A stretch of 64,000 bases of DNA from Microbacterium candidum (lineage in GTDB: Bacteria; Actinomycetota; Actinomycetes; Actinomycetales; Microbacteriaceae), in assembly GCF_030315975.1 (NCBI RefSeq), contig NZ_JASXSZ010000002.1, positions 62,001 to 126,000 on the forward strand, read 5' to 3'. Shown one piece after another: positions 60,482 to 64,000 of the stretch (position 1 is the stretch's first letter; each line of letters opens with the position of its first letter). Under the pieces are notes generated by a model that saw only the letters and a program-made list of their open reading frames with translations, had not been told where the DNA came from and made no database searches. The translations under genes were made by a program, and so were the position numbers.

Positions 60482-61735
60482 ATGGCAGGGCGAGCCGAGA
60501 CGTTCCTCGACATCGACGGCCGCGAGGTGCGCGTGTCGCACCCCGACAAGGTCGTCTTCCCGCACGCGGGGCCGGATGGCGCCGGCATCACGAAGCTCGA
60601 CATCGTCGAGTACTACGTCGCCGTCGCCGAAGGGGCGCTGCGCGGCGCCGGCGGACGGCCGATGGTGCTCAAGCGCTTCGTCAAGGGCATCGACGCGGAG
60701 CCGTTCTTCCAGAAGCGCGTCGGCGACCACCCCGACTTCATCGGCACCGCAGTGCTGAACTACGCCTCCGGCCGCTCGGCCGAGGAGGCGGTGGTGACGG
60801 ATGCCGCGGGCCTCGCCTGGGTCGCGAACCTCGGATGCCTCGACCTCAACCCGCACGCCGTCAGGGCCGACGACCTCGAGCATCCGGACGAGCTGCGCGT
60901 CGACCTCGACCCGATGCCGGGCGTCGATTGGTCGCAGATCGTCGACACGGCCTTCGTCGCGCGCGAGGTGCTCGACGACCACGGCCTCGTCGGCTGGCCG
61001 AAGACGAGCGGATCGCGCGGGATGCACATCCTCGTCCGCATCCGCCCCGAGTGGGACTTCAAGGCGGTGCGCCTCGCGGCCGAGACGCTCGCGCGCGAGG
61101 TCGAGAACCGCGCACCCGGGCTCGCCACCGCCCGCTGGTGGAAGGAGGAGCGCGGCGAGAGCGTGTTCGTCGACTTCAACCAGAACGCGAAGGACCGGAC
61201 CGTCGCATCCGCGTACTCGATCCGACCGCTCCAGGATGCGCGCGTGTCCACGCCTCTCGCGTGGGACGAGGTGCGGATGCGGCGGCCGGAGGAATTCACC
61301 CTCACGACCGTCCGGGAACGGTTCGCGGAGATCGGCGACCCGCACGCCGGGATCGATCGGGATGCCGGTTCCCTCGATGCGCTTCTGGCCCTGGCGAAGG
61401 AGCTCGGCCCCGCGGAGAAGCCGCCGCGTGCCGGCGACGGCTCGGGACGACGCGTCTCGACGATGCCGCTCATCGAGGTCGCTCGCACGAAGACGAAGCC
61501 CGAGGCGCTCGACGCGCTCGAGACGTGGAAGGCGTCGCACGCGGCGACCGCCGAGCTGCTGCAGCCCGCCGATGTGCTCGTCGACGGCATGCGCGGCTCG
61601 AGTTCGCTCTGGTACCGCGTGCGCATCAACCTGCAGCACGTTCCCGAGGACGAGCGACCCGCGCAGGAGGAGCTGATCGCCGACTACGACCCGTGGGCCG
61701 GCCGCACGTGGCCCGGCCGGGAGGACGGCGACTAG
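60482..61735 (+). CDS. LigD-type polymerase domain protein (second Prim-Pol)
   Basis: A 417-residue paralogue of the gene at 9946-10983, with a longer C-terminus. Core motifs: VDLDPMPGVDWSQ (catalytic DxD), KTSGSRGMHILV, RWWKEERGESVFVDFNQ and STPLAWDEVR. The extra C-terminal about 100 residues are basic and helical (RRVSTMPLIEVARTKTKPEA) with no clear ligase motif. It is a stand-alone polymerase. The 3' end overlaps the convergent response-regulator stop by 4 bp. Confidence 0.9.
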   Translation: MAGRAETFLDIDGREVRVSHPDKVVFPHAGPDGAGITKLDIVEYYVAVAEGALRGAGGRPMVLKRFVKGIDAEPFFQKRVGDHPDFIGTAVLNYASGRSAEEAVVTDAAGLAWVANLGCLDLNPHAVRADDLEHPDELRVDLDPMPGVDWSQIVDTAFVAREVLDDHGLVGWPKTSGSRGMHILVRIRPEWDFKAVRLAAETLAREVENRAPGLATARWWKEERGESVFVDFNQNAKDRTVASAYSIRPLQDARVSTPLAWDEVRMRRPEEFTLTTVRERFAEIGDPHAGIDRDAGSLDALLALAKELGPAEKPPRAGDGSGRRVSTMPLIEVARTKTKPEALDALETWKASHAATAELLQPADVLVDGMRGSSSLWYRVRINLQHVPEDERPAQEELIADYDPWAGRTWPGREDGD

Positions 61736-62421
61736 CGAGGCACCGCGCCCGGGTCCGCCCCGCCGACAGTCACGAGCCCGCTCTCGAACGCGAACACCAC
61801 GGCCTGGACCCGGTCGCGGAGGCTCAGCTTCGCGAGCGCGCGGGAGAGGTACGTCTTGACCGTGGTCTCCCCGAGATAGAGGTGCGCCGCGATCTCCGCG
61901 TTGGAGCACCCCGCCGCGACTTCGCGCAGTACGTCGCGTTCCCGGTCGGTGAGGGATGCGGCGAGCGCCGCGAGCCGAGCGTCCGGCCGCGGTGCGCGCG
62001 CGAACGACTCGATCACCCGCACTGTGACGGCGGGGTCGAGCAGGGCGTTGCCGTCGGCCACACCGCGCACGGCCGCCAGCAGCTGCTCGGGCGGGGCGAC
62101 CTTGAGGAGGAACCCGCTGACCCCGACGCGCAGCGCCCGCGCGAGGGTCTCGTCGTCGTCGAACGTCGTCAGCAGCACGACCTTCGTCTCGGTGTCGGCG
62201 ACGATCGCCTGTGCGGCGGCGATGCCGTCCTGGCGCGGCATCCGGATGTCGAGCAGCACGATGTCCGGCCGAGTACGACGGACCATCGCGACGGCGTCGA
62301 TGCCGTCCGCCGCCTCGCCGACGACCTCGAGGTCGGGCTGGTGCTCGAGCAGCATCCGCAGCCCCGCGCGGATCATCGCCTCGTCGTCGGCCAGGCCGAT
62401 CCGGATCACCCGTTCGGTCAT
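61732..62421 (-). CDS. NarL-family response regulator
   Basis: A 229-residue protein. Receiver domain with DDEAMIRAGLRMLLEHQPDL, phospho-Asp in IVLLDIRMPRQDG, and Lys in GFLLKVAPP; C-terminal LuxR helix-turn-helix LTDRERDVLREVAAGCSNAE and LGETTVKTYLSRALAKL. The start overlaps the kinase stop by 4 bp (ATGA), so it is the cognate regulator. Confidence 0.93.
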   Translation of the reverse strand: MTERVIRIGLADDEAMIRAGLRMLLEHQPDLEVVGEAADGIDAVAMVRRTRPDIVLLDIRMPRQDGIAAAQAIVADTETKVVLLTTFDDDETLARALRVGVSGFLLKVAPPEQLLAAVRGVADGNALLDPAVTVRVIESFARAPRPDARLAALAASLTDRERDVLREVAAGCSNAEIAAHLYLGETTVKTYLSRALAKLSLRDRVQAVVFAFESGLVTVGGADPGAVPR

Positions 62422-63629
62422 GCGCCGCCTCCGCTCGGCAGGACAGCCAGGACGCGCCAGCCACCGTCCGGCGTCGGGCCCGCCTCGAAGGCGCCGCCGA
62501 CCAGCGACACCCGCTCGCGCATCCCGACGAGGCCGTGACCCGCGGCACTCGGATCCAGCCCCGACGCCGCGCGAGCCGGACCGTTGCGCACCTCGACCTC
62601 GACCCCGGAGGGCGACCAGCCGATCCGGACCTCGGCCGTCGCGCCGGGCGCGTGCCGCAGCACGTTCGTCAGTGACTCCTGCAGGACGCGGTAGGCCGAC
62701 ACGTCGACGGTGCGTGCCAGCGGCACCGGCTCGCCCTCCGAGCGCATGACGACGTCGAGGCCGGCCGCCCGCACCTCGTCGAGGAGCTCCTCGGCTCTGT
62801 CGAGCGACGGCGGACGCGATGTGGCGCCGTCATCGGCCGTACGGCGGAGGATGCCGACGGCACTGCGCAGTTCTGCGACCGACTCGCGGCCGAGCCGCTC
62901 GATCCCGAGCAGCATGTCGAGCTGCGGCGCATCCGCGGGCAGCGTCGACCGCACGGCTCCGACTTGCAGAGTCATGACGCTCACGGAGTGCGCGACGGAA
63001 TCGTGGAGGTCGCGGGCGATCCGCTGGCGCTCCTCGGCGAGGACAGCCTGCTCGCGCGCCTCGCGCTCCGCATCCAGCGCCGCTGCGAGGCGTTCGGCGC
63101 GCACTGCCCGATTCCGCGCGCTCCTGGCCACGACACCCACCGCCCACGACGCCCACGCGAGCGACGAGAAGAACAGGTTCTCCCACACCGCGGCGCCGAG
63201 GTCCGGCGGAACGATCGTCGCTGCGTTCGGCCCCACCGCTGTCGCAGCTCGCGCGGCCGCCTCCACCGCTGCCCCGATCGCCACTCCGAGCGTCGCCATC
63301 ACCTGCGCGGCCAGCGGCGCGATCCACGAGCGGCGCACATCCCGGCGGTAGCCGGCCCACCCGGGCAGCAGGAAGTACGCGAGGACGCCGACGCCCGTCG
63401 GGCCGTCCAGCCCGAGAGCCGTCGCGACCGGGAACAGCGCCGCCACGATCGTGCTGCCGGTGATCGGCGCGACCGCGGCGACGAGGGTTCCGACCACCAC
63501 GAGAGCGAGGACGAGCATCGGGGCGCCCGGAGCCGATCGGAATCCCGGATCGAGCACGATCTCGAGTCCGCCGATGACGAGGAAGCCGGCTGCGGCGATG
63601 ACCGGCGGCATCCATTCGCTGCGTTTCAC
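62418..63629 (-). CDS. Sensor histidine kinase (HisKA_3/DesK-like)
   Basis: About 403 residues from a GTG at 63629 with a GAGGAGGGG site. About six membrane spans in the first 200 residues are followed by a HisKA_3 helix (RQRIARDLHDSVAHSVSVMT; phospho-His) and an HATPase_c domain (LQESLTNVLRHAPGA; SAAGHGLVGMRERVSLVGG). It is operonic with its NarL-type regulator and divergent from the membrane gene at 63838. No extracellular sensor domain is visible, so the signal may be membrane-linked. Confidence 0.92.
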   Translation of the reverse strand: MKRSEWMPPVIAAAGFLVIGGLEIVLDPGFRSAPGAPMLVLALVVVGTLVAAVAPITGSTIVAALFPVATALGLDGPTGVGVLAYFLLPGWAGYRRDVRRSWIAPLAAQVMATLGVAIGAAVEAAARAATAVGPNAATIVPPDLGAAVWENLFFSSLAWASWAVGVVARSARNRAVRAERLAAALDAEREAREQAVLAEERQRIARDLHDSVAHSVSVMTLQVGAVRSTLPADAPQLDMLLGIERLGRESVAELRSAVGILRRTADDGATSRPPSLDRAEELLDEVRAAGLDVVMRSEGEPVPLARTVDVSAYRVLQESLTNVLRHAPGATAEVRIGWSPSGVEVEVRNGPARAASGLDPSAAGHGLVGMRERVSLVGGAFEAGPTPDGGWRVLAVLPSGGGA

Positions 63630-63685
63630 GTCCCCTCCTCCCGCGCGCGATGGACTCCACGGTAGGGGATGCCTCCCGGCGGCCA

Positions 63686-63705
63686 TGTCATCCGAAGGGA
63701 TGACA
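63686..63705. promoter_or_regulatory. Dyad operator between the two-component system and the next membrane gene
   Basis: TGTCATC-CGAAGG-GATGACA is a perfect 7-bp dyad with a 6-bp spacer, a NarL-type layout, in the divergent promoter region. Confidence 0.6.
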
Positions 63706-63837
63706 CGTGCGGCGCCGCTGTCGCCCACCGGGTCGGCCGGTCGGGCCGCAGGGAGGGTTCGGACGAGGGCGCTCGATTCCTACCGTTGTCCCGTCGCCAT
63801 CCGAGGCGACTCACCGACCCGACTCGAAGGAGCTCGC

Positions 63838-64000
63838 ATGTCCACCGAATCCGCCCAGCTCGAAAGCGCCCCGGCCCCGTCGTCGACGGCTCTGCGTCCG
63901 ACCGCCCGCGCTCTCGCCGTCGCCGGCGGCGTCGCCCTGCTCGCCGGCCCTGCGCTCTTCTTCGCCGGCCTCGCCACCTCCCCCGTCCAGCTCGGGGAGG
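63838..64000 (+). CDS. Membrane protein, truncated by window end
   Basis: Only the first 54 residues are visible, starting MSTESAQLESAPAPSS with AAGGAG 7-12 nt upstream. A polar Ala/Pro/Ser N-terminus leads into a hydrophobic segment (ALAVAGGVALLAGPALFFAG). It is divergent from the two-component operon and next to its dyad, so it is a candidate target. The family cannot be decided. Confidence 0.7.
   Translation, partial: MSTESAQLESAPAPSSTALRPTARALAVAGGVALLAGPALFFAGLATSPVQLGE

Noticed and set aside
1..64000. CRISPR array, phage or transposase genes
   Set aside because: No regular short-spacer repeat array, no capsid, terminase, integrase or DDE transposase signatures were seen; repeats found are few and irregular.

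Overview
The window is high-G+C actinobacterial chromosome. I infer a member of the Microbacteriaceae, probably Microbacterium or a close relative. The grounds are very strong G/C third positions, leaderless or GGAGG-led genes, PspC-linked two-component systems, a stand-alone LigC and polymerase-domain pair, actinobacterial ClpP pairs, and intergenic repeats of the GGTCGTTGAGCGAGCGAAGC kind. No ribosomal RNA, phage, insertion sequence or CRISPR array is visible.

Layout. 1-8 kb: a membrane protein with a C-terminal hydrolase domain, an F420-type nitroreductase, a methyltransferase, the TCA operon sucCD with a 24-bp palindrome upstream, and an acyl-CoA dehydrogenase divergent from a TetR regulator. 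8-11 kb: a VapBC-type toxin-antitoxin pair, then ATP-dependent ligase LigC facing a LigD-type polymerase domain. 11-18.6 kb: a VOC protein, an MFS and isochorismatase pair, an ArsR and SRPBCC pair, SseB, and secreted or membrane proteins of unknown role. 18.7-25.3 kb: PcrA helicase, a methyltransferase and a large secreted subtilisin. 25.4-29.3 kb: an envelope-stress-like module (NarL-type regulator, PspC-domain kinase, PspC/LiaF-like protein, small membrane protein).

29.35-34.2 kb is a distinct accessory island. It has visibly lower G+C and begins 12 bp after the envelope module with a divergent tRNA-like gene (anticodon CAU). It holds a three-span membrane protein with a death-like or effector-associated-like tail, a frameshifted relic, and a tight cassette of three paralogous mini helix-turn-helix proteins around a TIR-like protein. 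An unknown membrane-associated protein follows, and the island ends at a decayed copy of the 3' end of ppsA. This is the best candidate for an undescribed conflict or defence system.

34.2-45 kb: LysR and MFS, a frameshifted isoprenylcysteine-methyltransferase-like gene, ppsA with its regulatory kinase/phosphatase, a secreted DUF1254 protein, an NTF2-like protein with an AraC regulator, and a second LCMT-type methyltransferase. 45-54 kb: a CHAD protein coupled to a glycosidase-like membrane fusion, a glycerophosphodiesterase, a Bax-inhibitor-like protein and a Tat-exported beta-propeller phosphoesterase. 54-64 kb: a DUF4242 protein, arylamine N-acetyltransferase, a large LuxR ATPase regulator, an XRE regulator facing two ClpP paralogues (one without its catalytic serine), a second LigD-type polymerase domain, and a two-component system divergent from a membrane protein cut by the window end.

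How genes work together: sucCD and ppsA/ppsR serve central carbon flux. LigC with two polymerase domains and PcrA serve DNA repair. Regulator and target pairs are mostly divergent or 4-bp-overlapping, which points to local control.
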